Shown here: positions 22,296 through 29,246 of the stretch, piece by piece
Position numbering within the stretch: the first letter of the stretch is position 1
How the letters are laid out: the number at the start of each line of letters is the position of its first letter
Assembly (NCBI GenBank): GCA_019419625.1
Contig: DXZO01000028.1
Coordinates: 1 to 36,259 of the forward strand
Length of the DNA stretch: 36,259 bases
Direction of reading: 5' to 3'
DNA from: Collinsella sp.
GTDB lineage: Bacteria > Actinomycetota > Coriobacteriia > Coriobacteriales > Coriobacteriaceae
The notes under the pieces: generated by a model
The model's database searches: none
Told to the model about the DNA's origin: nothing
The model's input: only the letters and a program-made list of their open reading frames with translations
Translations under genes and position numbers: made by a program

Positions 22296-22320
22296 AAACC
22301 CGCTAGCAGCGGGTTTATTC
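22296..22320 (+). terminator. Terminator-like hairpin in the pta leader
   Basis: TAAACCCGCT (22296-22305) pairs perfectly with AGCGGGTTTA (22309-22318), followed by TTCG. It lies between the candidate plus-strand promoter and the pta start at 22370, with no gene before it, so it would act as an attenuator or end a short RNA. T content after the stem is modest. Confidence 0.5.
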
Positions 22321-22369
22321 GTGAACAGCCGGGCGCCTGGAGCTTAGCGAAACGCTTGCAAGGAGTAAC

Positions 22370-23350
22370 ATGAGCGATTTCCTAAACCGTATGAAGTCTG
22401 CCGCCAAGGCCGACCTTAAGACCATCGTCCTGCCCGAGGGCGAGGATCCGCGCACCATCGTCGCGGCCAACAAGATCATCGAGGAAGGCCTGGCCAACAT
22501 CGTCATCCTGGGCGATCCCAACGAAATCAACGTTCCCGGCGCCACCGTCATCGACCCGCGCAATGCCGAGAAGCACGAGGAGTACGCACAGAAGTTTGCC
22601 GAGCTCCGCGCCAAGAAGGGCGTTACCATCGAGCAGGCTCGCGCCCAGGTGATGGACGCCACCTACTTTGGCACCATGATGGTCAAGATGGGCGACGCCG
22701 ACGGCCTGGTCTCCGGCGCCTGCCACTCCACCGCCGACACCCTGCGCCCCGCGCTTCAGATCCTCAAGACCGCCCCGGGCACCAAGCTGGTCTCGGCCTT
22801 CTTCGTGATGTGCACCGACACCCCGCAGTTCGGCACCGACGGCACGCTGATCTTCGCCGACTGCGGCCTCAACATCAACCCGTCCTCCGACGAGCTCTCC
22901 GAGATCGCCATCGCCTCCGCTCACTCCTGGTCCACCTTCATGGGCAACGTTGAGCCGCACGTGGCCATGCTCTCCTACTCCACCATGGGCTCCGCCGGCG
23001 GCGAGGTCGCCAAGAAGGTCCAAGAGGCCGTGAAGTTCTGCAAGGAGAAGGCTCCCGAGCTCGCCATCGATGGCGACCTGCAGCTCGACGCCGCTATCGT
23101 CCCCGCCGTCGCCCAGCTCAAGGCTCCCGGCTCCTCTGTCGCCGGCAAGGCCAACGTGCTCGTGTTCCCCGACCTCGAGGCCGGCAACATCGGCTACAAG
23201 CTGGTCCAGCGCTTCGCTGGCGCCGACGCTTACGGCCCCATCCTGCAGGGCATCGCCAAGCCGGTTAACGACCTTTCGCGCGGCTGCTCTGCCGACGACA
23301 TCGTGGGTGTCGTAGCCATCACCGCCGTCCAGGCTCAGATGGCTGAGTAG
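22370..23350 (+). CDS. pta: Phosphate acetyltransferase
   Basis: Interconverts acetyl-CoA plus phosphate and acetyl phosphate plus CoA; with acetate kinase it yields ATP and acetate. At 326 residues it is the short form of the enzyme, without the extra N-terminal regulatory domains of the E. coli type. The family core is evident: IVLPEGEDPRTIVAA at the start, DGLVSGACHSTADTLRPALQ in the middle, and VLVFPDLEAGNIGYKLVQR and a GPILQG motif near the end. AAGGAG precedes the ATG by six bases. Acetate kinase genes lie convergently downstream. A long gene-end hairpin starts 16 bases after the stop. Confidence 0.96.
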   Translation: MSDFLNRMKSAAKADLKTIVLPEGEDPRTIVAANKIIEEGLANIVILGDPNEINVPGATVIDPRNAEKHEEYAQKFAELRAKKGVTIEQARAQVMDATYFGTMMVKMGDADGLVSGACHSTADTLRPALQILKTAPGTKLVSAFFVMCTDTPQFGTDGTLIFADCGLNINPSSDELSEIAIASAHSWSTFMGNVEPHVAMLSYSTMGSAGGEVAKKVQEAVKFCKEKAPELAIDGDLQLDAAIVPAVAQLKAPGSSVAGKANVLVFPDLEAGNIGYKLVQRFAGADAYGPILQGIAKPVNDLSRGCSADDIVGVVAITAVQAQMAE

Positions 23351-23365
23351 CGGACATAGCCCCTC

Positions 23366-23492
23366 GGGACCCTACAGGGTAAAGCTCTGAAAACGTCCTC
23401 GGACATGTCGGAAGCCCCCGCTGCGCACTACGTGCGGCGGGGGCTTCCTCCGTCCTGCGGAATGTTTTCAGAGCTTTACCCTGTAGGGTCCC
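23366..23492 (+). repeat. Gene-end hairpin element, family 2, copy C
   Basis: Outer arms 23366-23394 and 23464-23492 are perfect 29-bp complements. An inner 12-bp hairpin (GGAAGCCCCCGC with its complement), itself capped by CGCAC/GTGCG, lies inside. In the pta sense direction the flanks show ACGTCCTCGG and CCTGCGGAAT, matching the GTCCT...TGCGGAA motif of copies A and B. Only the motif, not the arms, is shared. Confidence 0.75.
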
Positions 23493-23642
23493 TGCCGCCA
23501 CGTAGCAATCAGAGCATCTGGAGTGGACGGCGGCTTGGCTACGAGCTGGGGCTGAGGATCTGAATGGATGGGTGTCGTTGCTGGGAGCGCAGGCGTTACT
23601 GGTGATGATCACTTTGGGACTGGAATTTCCGCCTGCTAGCAA
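23493..23642. other. Non-coding gap between pta and ackA gene ends
   Basis: About 150 bases between the family 2 hairpin and the ackA terminator. I see no gene, repeat or promoter in it. Confidence 0.3.
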
Positions 23643-23676
23643 AAAGGCCTCCTGAGCTGCTGCTCAGGAGGCCTTT
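23641..23676 (-). terminator. Terminator of the first acetate kinase gene
   Basis: AAAGGCCTCCTGAGC (23643-23657) pairs perfectly over 15 bp with 23662-23676 around a four-base loop. On the minus strand the stem ends in TTTTTGC. It is 23 bases after the ackA stop and may also stop plus-strand read-through from pta. Confidence 0.88.
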
Positions 23677-23698
23677 CGTTCAATCGCAAGCGAACGCA

Positions 23699-24877
23699 CT
23701 AGTTATTCGCGGTCAGACGCTCGACGTCGTGGGCGATCATGTATTCCTCGTCGGTGGGGATGACCATGACCGTGACGGCGGAACCGGCGGCGCTGATGAC
23801 CTGCGGGCCGTTACCCACGGCCTCGCGGTTCTTGTTGTTGTCGATGCGCACGCCCAGCCACTCGAAGCAGTCGCAGAAAGCCTTGCGGATCGACCAGTCG
23901 TTCTCGCCAATGCCGGCGGTAAAGGTAATGGTGTCCACGCCCGCCATGGAAGCGATCATGGAGCCGGCCTGCTGCATGGCCTTGTAGGCGAACATATCGA
24001 AGGCGAGCAGGCAGCGCTCGTCGCCCTCGGAGGCGCGCGTACGGATGTCACGGGCGTCGTTGGAGATGCCCGAGATGGCAAGCAGACCAGACTGCTTGTT
24101 CATCATGTCATCGACTTCCTGGTAGCTGTAGCCGCCCTCGCGCTGCAGGTAGCACACGGTAGCCGGGTCAATGGAACCACAACGGGTGCCCATCATCAGG
24201 CCGTCGAGCGGCGTGAGGCCCATCGTGGTATCGCGGCATACACCGTCCTCGATGGCGGCGAGCGAAGCGCCGTTGCCCAGATGACACGAAAGCAGACGGT
24301 GGCAGCGCGAACCCAGGATCTCCTTGGCCATCATCCACTCATAGCGGTGGCTTGTGCCGTGGGCGCCGTACTTGCGCACGTGATACTTGTCACGCACGTC
24401 CTTGGGCAGGGCGTAGGTGTAGGCGACCTCGGGCATAGTCATGTGGAACGAGGTGTCGAAGACGGCCACGTTGGGCAGCTCCGGATACTTCTCGCGACAA
24501 TACTCGATTGCCGCTGCCTCGCCGTAGTTGTGTAGCGGGGCAAGCGGTGCCACCTCGAGGATCTTAGCCATGACCTCATCGTCGACGACCGCGGAATCAT
24601 CGAAGTACCAGCCACCCTGAACGATACGGTGGCCGATGCCATCGATCGTAAAGTCGGTCTTCTCGAGCTCTTCGAGCACGCGTGCGATAGCCGAACGGTG
24701 ATCCGGGAAGGGGGCCTCCTCGGTTTGCTTGGCGCCACCGTTCTCGGAGTGGCCAAAGATGCCCATGTCCGAACCGATACGTTCGCAGTTGCCCTTGGCG
24801 AAAACCTCGCGGGTATCGGTATCCAAAAGCTGATATTTAAGGCTTGAGCTACCGGCGTTGACAACAAGTACGTTCAT
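23699..24877 (-). CDS. ackA: Acetate kinase, paralogue 1
   Basis: Converts acetyl phosphate and ADP to acetate and ATP. At 392 residues it has the ASKHA fold with MNVLVVNAGSSSLKYQ at the start, Arg84, Asp141 (FDTSFH), the HGTSH loop (173-177), HLGNG (199-203), Arg232 (GTRCGSIDP) and the C-terminal IPTDEE glutamate. Compared with textbook enzymes the substrate loop reads RIVQGGW where VVHGGE is usual, a change shared with paralogue 2. These residues fit acetate kinase, but propionate cannot be excluded. It lies downstream of paralogue 2, but a terminator separates them, and palindromes upstream suggest its own control. AAGGAG precedes the ATG. Confidence 0.93.
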   Translation of the reverse strand: MNVLVVNAGSSSLKYQLLDTDTREVFAKGNCERIGSDMGIFGHSENGGAKQTEEAPFPDHRSAIARVLEELEKTDFTIDGIGHRIVQGGWYFDDSAVVDDEVMAKILEVAPLAPLHNYGEAAAIEYCREKYPELPNVAVFDTSFHMTMPEVAYTYALPKDVRDKYHVRKYGAHGTSHRYEWMMAKEILGSRCHRLLSCHLGNGASLAAIEDGVCRDTTMGLTPLDGLMMGTRCGSIDPATVCYLQREGGYSYQEVDDMMNKQSGLLAISGISNDARDIRTRASEGDERCLLAFDMFAYKAMQQAGSMIASMAGVDTITFTAGIGENDWSIRKAFCDCFEWLGVRIDNNKNREAVGNGPQVISAAGSAVTVMVIPTDEEYMIAHDVERLTANN

Positions 24878-24943
24878 GAGACTCCTTTGCAGTGCGATAC
24901 GGTCGGCGCAGACCCCTTAAGGCGGCCGCATGTTAATAAGAAG

Positions 24944-24972
24944 TTATCACAACTTGATAAATAGCTATCAGG
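24944..24972. promoter_or_regulatory. Palindromic sites upstream of ackA paralogue 1
   Basis: TTATCA (24944-24949) and TGATAA (24955-24960) form a 6-bp palindrome with a five-base spacer. A second partial palindrome, TGATA/TATCA (24955-24970), overlaps it. The site lies 67-95 bases before the start codon, near the expected promoter. It is loosely like CRP/FNR-type palindromes, but I cannot assign the protein. Confidence 0.4.
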
Positions 24973-24991
24973 CATATCGCCCAACGAGTAC

Positions 24992-25030
24992 AAAAGAGGG
25001 GCTGAACGGCGCTCGGTCGTCCAGCCCCTC
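24992..25030 (-). terminator. Terminator of the second acetate kinase gene
   Basis: GAGGGGCTG (24996-25004) pairs perfectly with CAGCCCCTC (25022-25030). On the minus strand the stem is followed by TTTTGTAC. It lies 12 bases after the stop of ackA paralogue 2. Confidence 0.8.
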
Positions 25031-25041
25031 CCCTCTTGCAA

Positions 25042-26220
25042 TTACTTGCCGTTGACGATGCGCTCGACATCGGAAGCGATCATGAACTCCTCGTCCGTGG
25101 GGATGACGAAAATCTTGACCTTGGAATCCTTGGCAGACAGGCACCAAGCGCCGTCACCACGCAGGGCGTTGCGGGCATGATCCATCTTGACGCCCATAAA
25201 GGCCAGGCGGTCGGCAACGCCGGCGCGGACAGCCGGAGCGTGCTCGCCGATGCCGGCGGTAAAGACCAGGGTGTCCATACCGCACATAGAAGTGGCCATC
25301 TCGGCAGCCTTGGCGGCAATCTTGTAGACAAACATGTCGAAGGCGAGCTGAGCCTCGGGGTCACCAGCAGCGGCGAGCTCCTCGACGTTGCGGCAGTCGT
25401 TGGTCTTGCCGCCGGTCACAGCCAAAAGGCCGGACTTCTTGTTCATCATCTCGTCGACCTCGTCGAAGGTATAGCCGCCCTCGCGCTGCAGGTAGCACAC
25501 GGTAGCCGGGTCGATGGAACCGCAGCGGGTGCCCATCATGACGCCGTCGAGCGGGGTCAAGCCCATGGTGGTGTCCATGCACTTGCCGTCCTCGATGGCG
25601 CACAGGGAAGCGCCGGAGCCGATATGGCACACGACGACCTTGCGGGCCTCGCCGTTGGTCATCTCAGCGACCTTCTTGGAGATATAACGGTAGCTGGTGC
25701 CGTGGGCGCCGTACTTACGGATGTGCAGCTTGTCGCAGACGTCCTTGGGCAGGGCGTAGGTCTTGGCGACCTCGGGCATGTTGAAGTGGAAGGCGGTGTC
25801 ATAGACCGTAACGTTGGGCAGGTCGGGATACTGCTCCAGGCAGTACTCGATAACGTTGGCCTCGGGGTTATTGTGCAGCGGGGCGAGCGGAGCGACCTCG
25901 CGGATCTTGGCGAGGACGTCCTCGTCGACGAGGGAGGAATCGCCGAAGTACCAACCGCCCTGAACGATACGGTGGCCGATACCCTCAATCTTGACGCCGT
26001 TGGCCTCGAGGTCCTTCAGGACAACCTCGATGGCGACCTTGTGGTCGGGGAACTCGATGTTCTCGGTCACCTTCTTGGAGCCGTTGGCAGCATGGGTGAA
26101 AGTGCCGCCGGTAAAGCAGACGCGCTCGCAGGAGCCCTTTGCGGACACCTTATGGGACTTGGTATCGATGACCTGATACTTAAGGGTCGAAGATCCTGCG
26201 TTGACGACCAGAACGTTCAT
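25042..26220 (-). CDS. ackA: Acetate kinase, paralogue 2 (diverged active-site loop)
   Basis: A 392-residue acetate kinase-family protein aligning without gaps to paralogue 1 over most of its length. Arg84, Asp141, Arg232 and the C-terminal IPTDEE are kept. Two conserved positions differ: the HGTSH loop reads HGTSY (Tyr177) and HLGNG reads HIGSG (Ser202). These lie in the nucleotide/substrate region in known structures, so altered kinetics or a different short-chain acid are possible; it may also be simply another acetate kinase. GGGAG lies five bases before the ATG. It is followed by a terminator and then by paralogue 1. Confidence 0.9.
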   Translation of the reverse strand: MNVLVVNAGSSTLKYQVIDTKSHKVSAKGSCERVCFTGGTFTHAANGSKKVTENIEFPDHKVAIEVVLKDLEANGVKIEGIGHRIVQGGWYFGDSSLVDEDVLAKIREVAPLAPLHNNPEANVIEYCLEQYPDLPNVTVYDTAFHFNMPEVAKTYALPKDVCDKLHIRKYGAHGTSYRYISKKVAEMTNGEARKVVVCHIGSGASLCAIEDGKCMDTTMGLTPLDGVMMGTRCGSIDPATVCYLQREGGYTFDEVDEMMNKKSGLLAVTGGKTNDCRNVEELAAAGDPEAQLAFDMFVYKIAAKAAEMATSMCGMDTLVFTAGIGEHAPAVRAGVADRLAFMGVKMDHARNALRGDGAWCLSAKDSKVKIFVIPTDEEFMIASDVERIVNGK

Positions 26221-26271
26221 GTGTCTCCCTACTAACAGGCGGTGTGGCGCCGCCAGGTTACATACGTTTCA

Positions 26272-26310
26272 ATAATAAACCCAAACGCCCTCGCGCTCGG
26301 GTTTATTGCG
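26272..26310 (-). terminator. Terminator of the MFS transporter gene
   Basis: AATAAACCC and GGGTTTATT form a 9-bp stem enclosing a GC-rich inner segment. On the minus strand it ends in GGGTTTATTATTG. It lies 13 bases after the transporter stop and 50 bases before the ackA paralogue 2 start. Confidence 0.65.
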
Positions 26311-26322
26311 TTGATATATAAG

Positions 26323-27501
26323 TTATCGGTGTCTAAATACCCATGTCCTTTGGCTTGTAAGACGAAAGAGCGCGGGGATATACACAAGGGAAGAAATCCC
26401 GAGCGCGACAAGCAATACGACTCGAATGCCCGCAACGCTACTCAACACAGCGTTGAGCAGATAGAAAAGAACGGCACCCACCGCCACCATCTGGCTTTGA
26501 ACCGAAATCAGTGAACAGCGCATCGAAGAATCGGCTGCCTTTTGAAAAATTGAGTATTTAATTGGAGCAAATAACGAGTACGCAACCGTCTGCAGCACAT
26601 AGAACACGGGCAGCAAATTAGCCGGAGTAAGGGGAATCAAAAACAAAGCTGTCAGGAAAAGACGCACGATGCCGCAAATACGCGCAAAGCGGCCCTTGTC
26701 GACATGAGCAATCGCACAGGGCACAATAAGTCCCATGGAGGCCGAGGCAAGAAGCTGGACCGCAATGGTCATACCCGAAGCGACGGCATTCATTCCGCGA
26801 CCCGCAAGCAGCAGTGAGAAAAAGTCTTCCAGGGCGACAAAAACAAATGCCTGAGAACAGTCCATGATGAACGCTGAACGAAGAATGCCATTACCCGCAA
26901 TAGCGGCACCGATCATCTTCGGGCTAATCCCATGTTCAGGTGTCGTCGCAGTGCCCCCTCTTCGCATCTCAGGAATGCAGATAACGACAACCAACGTCAA
27001 CACCATTGCGATGATATCTGCCGAAAGACCAATGAGGTATGCACCGAGGAACGAAATGAAACCGCCCACACAAGCGGAGATGGCATAAGAGGCATAGAAA
27101 ACAAATCGCTCAACGACATTAAGTCTTACGAGCTGGTCCTGAGAGACGCTGTCAACGTAAATCGCTTCTATGGATCCGCTCACACATGCAACGGCAAAAC
27201 CTTTGAGAGCAAATGCGCCGATTAAAAGCAGAGGGGAACGGACGAGAAGCAGGGCGGCGTAGTATCCAAGCATTCCCACAACGCCAACGAGACCGCTAGT
27301 CTTTCGTCCAAACCTATCAGCAATATAGCCAGTGGGAACTTCAAGGATGAACTTGCTCACTTGATATGCAATCATCATGCTAGAAATCGCTACCATCGAA
27401 AGCCCGACGAACTCAAGGTAGACAGTTAGAAAATACAAGATGGTGCTGCAGTTCGACAGAAAAACGAACGTCATATAAAGCAAAACCGTACGGTTTTTCA
27501 T
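26323..27501 (-). CDS. MFS transporter
   Basis: A 392-residue major facilitator superfamily transporter with about 12 hydrophobic segments. The signature between segments 2 and 3 reads GYIADRFGRKTSG, and a charged loop around residues 180-195 divides the halves. Substrate is unknown; the sequence style is that of drug/multidrug or small-metabolite exporters. The ATG at 27501 is chosen because GGAGG lies seven bases upstream. It follows a LysR gene in the same direction with a 119-base gap, so the regulator may control it. Both genes have visibly lower G+C and different codon use from the neighbours, suggesting horizontal acquisition. Confidence 0.88.
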   Translation of the reverse strand: MKNRTVLLYMTFVFLSNCSTILYFLTVYLEFVGLSMVAISSMMIAYQVSKFILEVPTGYIADRFGRKTSGLVGVVGMLGYYAALLLVRSPLLLIGAFALKGFAVACVSGSIEAIYVDSVSQDQLVRLNVVERFVFYASYAISACVGGFISFLGAYLIGLSADIIAMVLTLVVVICIPEMRRGGTATTPEHGISPKMIGAAIAGNGILRSAFIMDCSQAFVFVALEDFFSLLLAGRGMNAVASGMTIAVQLLASASMGLIVPCAIAHVDKGRFARICGIVRLFLTALFLIPLTPANLLPVFYVLQTVAYSLFAPIKYSIFQKAADSSMRCSLISVQSQMVAVGAVLFYLLNAVLSSVAGIRVVLLVALGISSLVYIPALFRLTSQRTWVFRHR

Positions 27502-27620
27502 GCTCCGCCCTCCAAGAGTCAGCAATCTAAATCGGAATCTTGGAAAAGCATGAGGGCAAAGCTGTCAGCTATGTGTTACAAGGCGTCAACATTCACTTGA
27601 CGACACGAGGCCAAGTGGCC

Positions 27621-28511
27621 TCACGAAGCGAGATGACGCAATAGATGAAGAAATACCGTCTGGTGTCGATCGGTCCAGGCATTTTGTCGATAGCAAAAGT
27701 AGATGGGCAAGGCTACGTCATGTGAGGCTTCAATGGAGCACTCGCTCACTTCCGATCCATCTGATGCGAGAGAAGAGCCAGAAAAACCCAATATCAATCC
27801 CCCGGCTTGAAGAAACTCAGCCTGCGCCCTGTTTTCGTATTCGACATCACGGAAGCGAAAATTGACGAGCTGGGCTTCAGGGCATTGGTTAATCGCATTG
27901 AGACAGGGTGACAAATTAATGGGAACAGCGAGCCTGCCGCCCAGTAACTCACGAATGGTCATAGCGTCAACAGATTGATGACCCGCTGGGTATGAAAGAA
28001 CCTTGAGCTCCTTTTCACCCAAATATTTTGAAGAAAGGACGCTGTCCCGTGGTTCCTCAAACGAGATAGCCGCGTCCGAAATTCCAAGTATAAGTGATTC
28101 AAAGCATGTAGCCGTTGGCTGATGCCACACATCAAGATGAATCTGAAGGTGCGAGCGTTCAAACGAGTCATACCAGTTTTCGGCAAAAAGGCGCCCCCGT
28201 CCATGAAGGCAGGGGGCGTAAAGACGAAAGTGGCCGTCGGGCGAGACGCCGTCGCCCCTCGATTGAACGTACTTTTTGAGATCGTCGACTTGTGCCAGGA
28301 TCACGCGTGCACGACGCGCAAATTCTCTACCAGCCGGAGACAAAACAGCCTCCCCCGCCGATCGGTCGAGCAAAACAATCTGATACTCAGATTCCAACTT
28401 TTTGATTGCCGACGAAACAGCCTGCGGACTCACATGAACGGCGCGAGCTGCTTTGCGCACGCCGCCATAGTTCGCTACCGCTTGAAGGTATTCGAGTTGA
28501 GAAAGCTGCAT
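27621..28511 (-). CDS. LysR-family transcriptional regulator
   Basis: A 296-residue LysR-type regulator. The N-terminal helix-turn-helix includes GGVRKAARAVHVSPQAVSSA at 16-35, followed by a linker helix (about 60-85). A periplasmic-binding-protein-like effector domain covers about 92-296. GGAG lies seven bases before the ATG. It sits upstream of and in line with the MFS gene, unlike the usual divergent LysR arrangement, and 41 bases after the HIT gene. The regulated gene and effector are not known. Base composition is A+T-richer than the surroundings. Confidence 0.9.
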   Translation of the reverse strand: MQLSQLEYLQAVANYGGVRKAARAVHVSPQAVSSAIKKLESEYQIVLLDRSAGEAVLSPAGREFARRARVILAQVDDLKKYVQSRGDGVSPDGHFRLYAPCLHGRGRLFAENWYDSFERSHLQIHLDVWHQPTATCFESLILGISDAAISFEEPRDSVLSSKYLGEKELKVLSYPAGHQSVDAMTIRELLGGRLAVPINLSPCLNAINQCPEAQLVNFRFRDVEYENRAQAEFLQAGGLILGFSGSSLASDGSEVSECSIEASHDVALPIYFCYRQNAWTDRHQTVFLHLLRHLAS

Positions 28512-28552
28512 AGATTACTCCAAAGGCAGCCAAGTCGACGGGCCACGCGTCC

Positions 28553-28888
28553 TCAGATGAGGTTCTCGCCCAGATTTTTGCCGCCGAGGACGTGCATGTG
28601 GAAGTGCATGACGGTCTGGCCGGCGTTGACACCCTTGTTGGAGATGACGCGGAAACCGTCCTCCAGACCCTTGGCCTTGGCGACCTCTTGGATGGCGTGA
28701 GCCATGGCACCCATGGTCTCGGCAGGTACGTTGTCGGCGATATCGCTGTAGTGCTTCTTGGGGATCACGAGCGTGTGGACCGGCGCCTGGGGGTTGAGGT
28801 CGTCGAAGGCGATGACCTGGTCGTCCTCAAAGACAACGGTCGAGGGGATCTCGTGGTTGGCAATTTTACAGAAGATGCAATCACACAT
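28553..28888 (-). CDS. HIT-family nucleotide-binding hydrolase
   Basis: A 111-residue histidine triad protein of the HINT/PKCI branch. The triad HFHMH is at residues 95-99 with the catalytic central histidine at 97. The N-terminal CDCIFCKIA resembles the zinc-binding end of HINT proteins. Typical substrates are AMP-lysine, phosphoramidates or dinucleotides. AAAGGAA precedes the ATG at 28888; a few codons of upstream frame lack support. It lies 49 bases after xseB in the same direction and may belong to that transcript. Confidence 0.93.
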   Translation of the reverse strand: MCDCIFCKIANHEIPSTVVFEDDQVIAFDDLNPQAPVHTLVIPKKHYSDIADNVPAETMGAMAHAIQEVAKAKGLEDGFRVISNKGVNAGQTVMHFHMHVLGGKNLGENLI

Positions 28889-28937
28889 AGCTGGTTCCTT
28901 TCTCACAGACCAAGGTAATTATATTTGGTCGGAATGG

Positions 28938-29204
28938 TTAGAACGAGAGGTTGTCGTCGGTGTTGGCGGCTTCGCCGTCGGCGAGCACGTCGTTGCCGTC
29001 GACGTCCTTAAGGAGCACCGAGACCTTCTGCTCGGCATCAGACAGGCGGGTGCGCAGGCTCTTGAGGAGCTCGACGCCGCGGGTGTAGCTCTCGAGCGAC
29101 TCCTCGAGCTCCATATCGCCCGACTCCAGACTGCGGATGATGAGCTCCAGCTCCTGCGAGGCCTGCTTGTACGTAAGCTGTTCGACCGGGGTCTTCTCTG
29201 CCAT
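28938..29204 (-). CDS. xseB: Exodeoxyribonuclease VII small subunit
   Basis: An 88-residue subunit of exonuclease VII, which degrades single-stranded DNA. The family core VEQLTYKQASQELELIIRSLESGDMELEESLESYTRG covers residues 7-43, forming a helical hairpin that binds XseA. The acidic C-terminal tail is not conserved. AGGAAAGGAA precedes the ATG. It lies 42 bases after xseA, the usual order. Confidence 0.95.
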   Translation of the reverse strand: MAEKTPVEQLTYKQASQELELIIRSLESGDMELEESLESYTRGVELLKSLRTRLSDAEQKVSVLLKDVDGNDVLADGEAANTDDNLSF

Positions 29205-29246
29205 ATCTGTTTCCTTTCCTAAAGGTTTATCGCTATGAAACGCGGG

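Noticed and set aside
22241..22297. Leader peptide before pta (ATG in TATAATG, 18 codons, then the hairpin)
   Set aside because: Its ATG overlaps the -10 box of the candidate promoter, so it would not be in the transcript, and it has no ribosome binding site.
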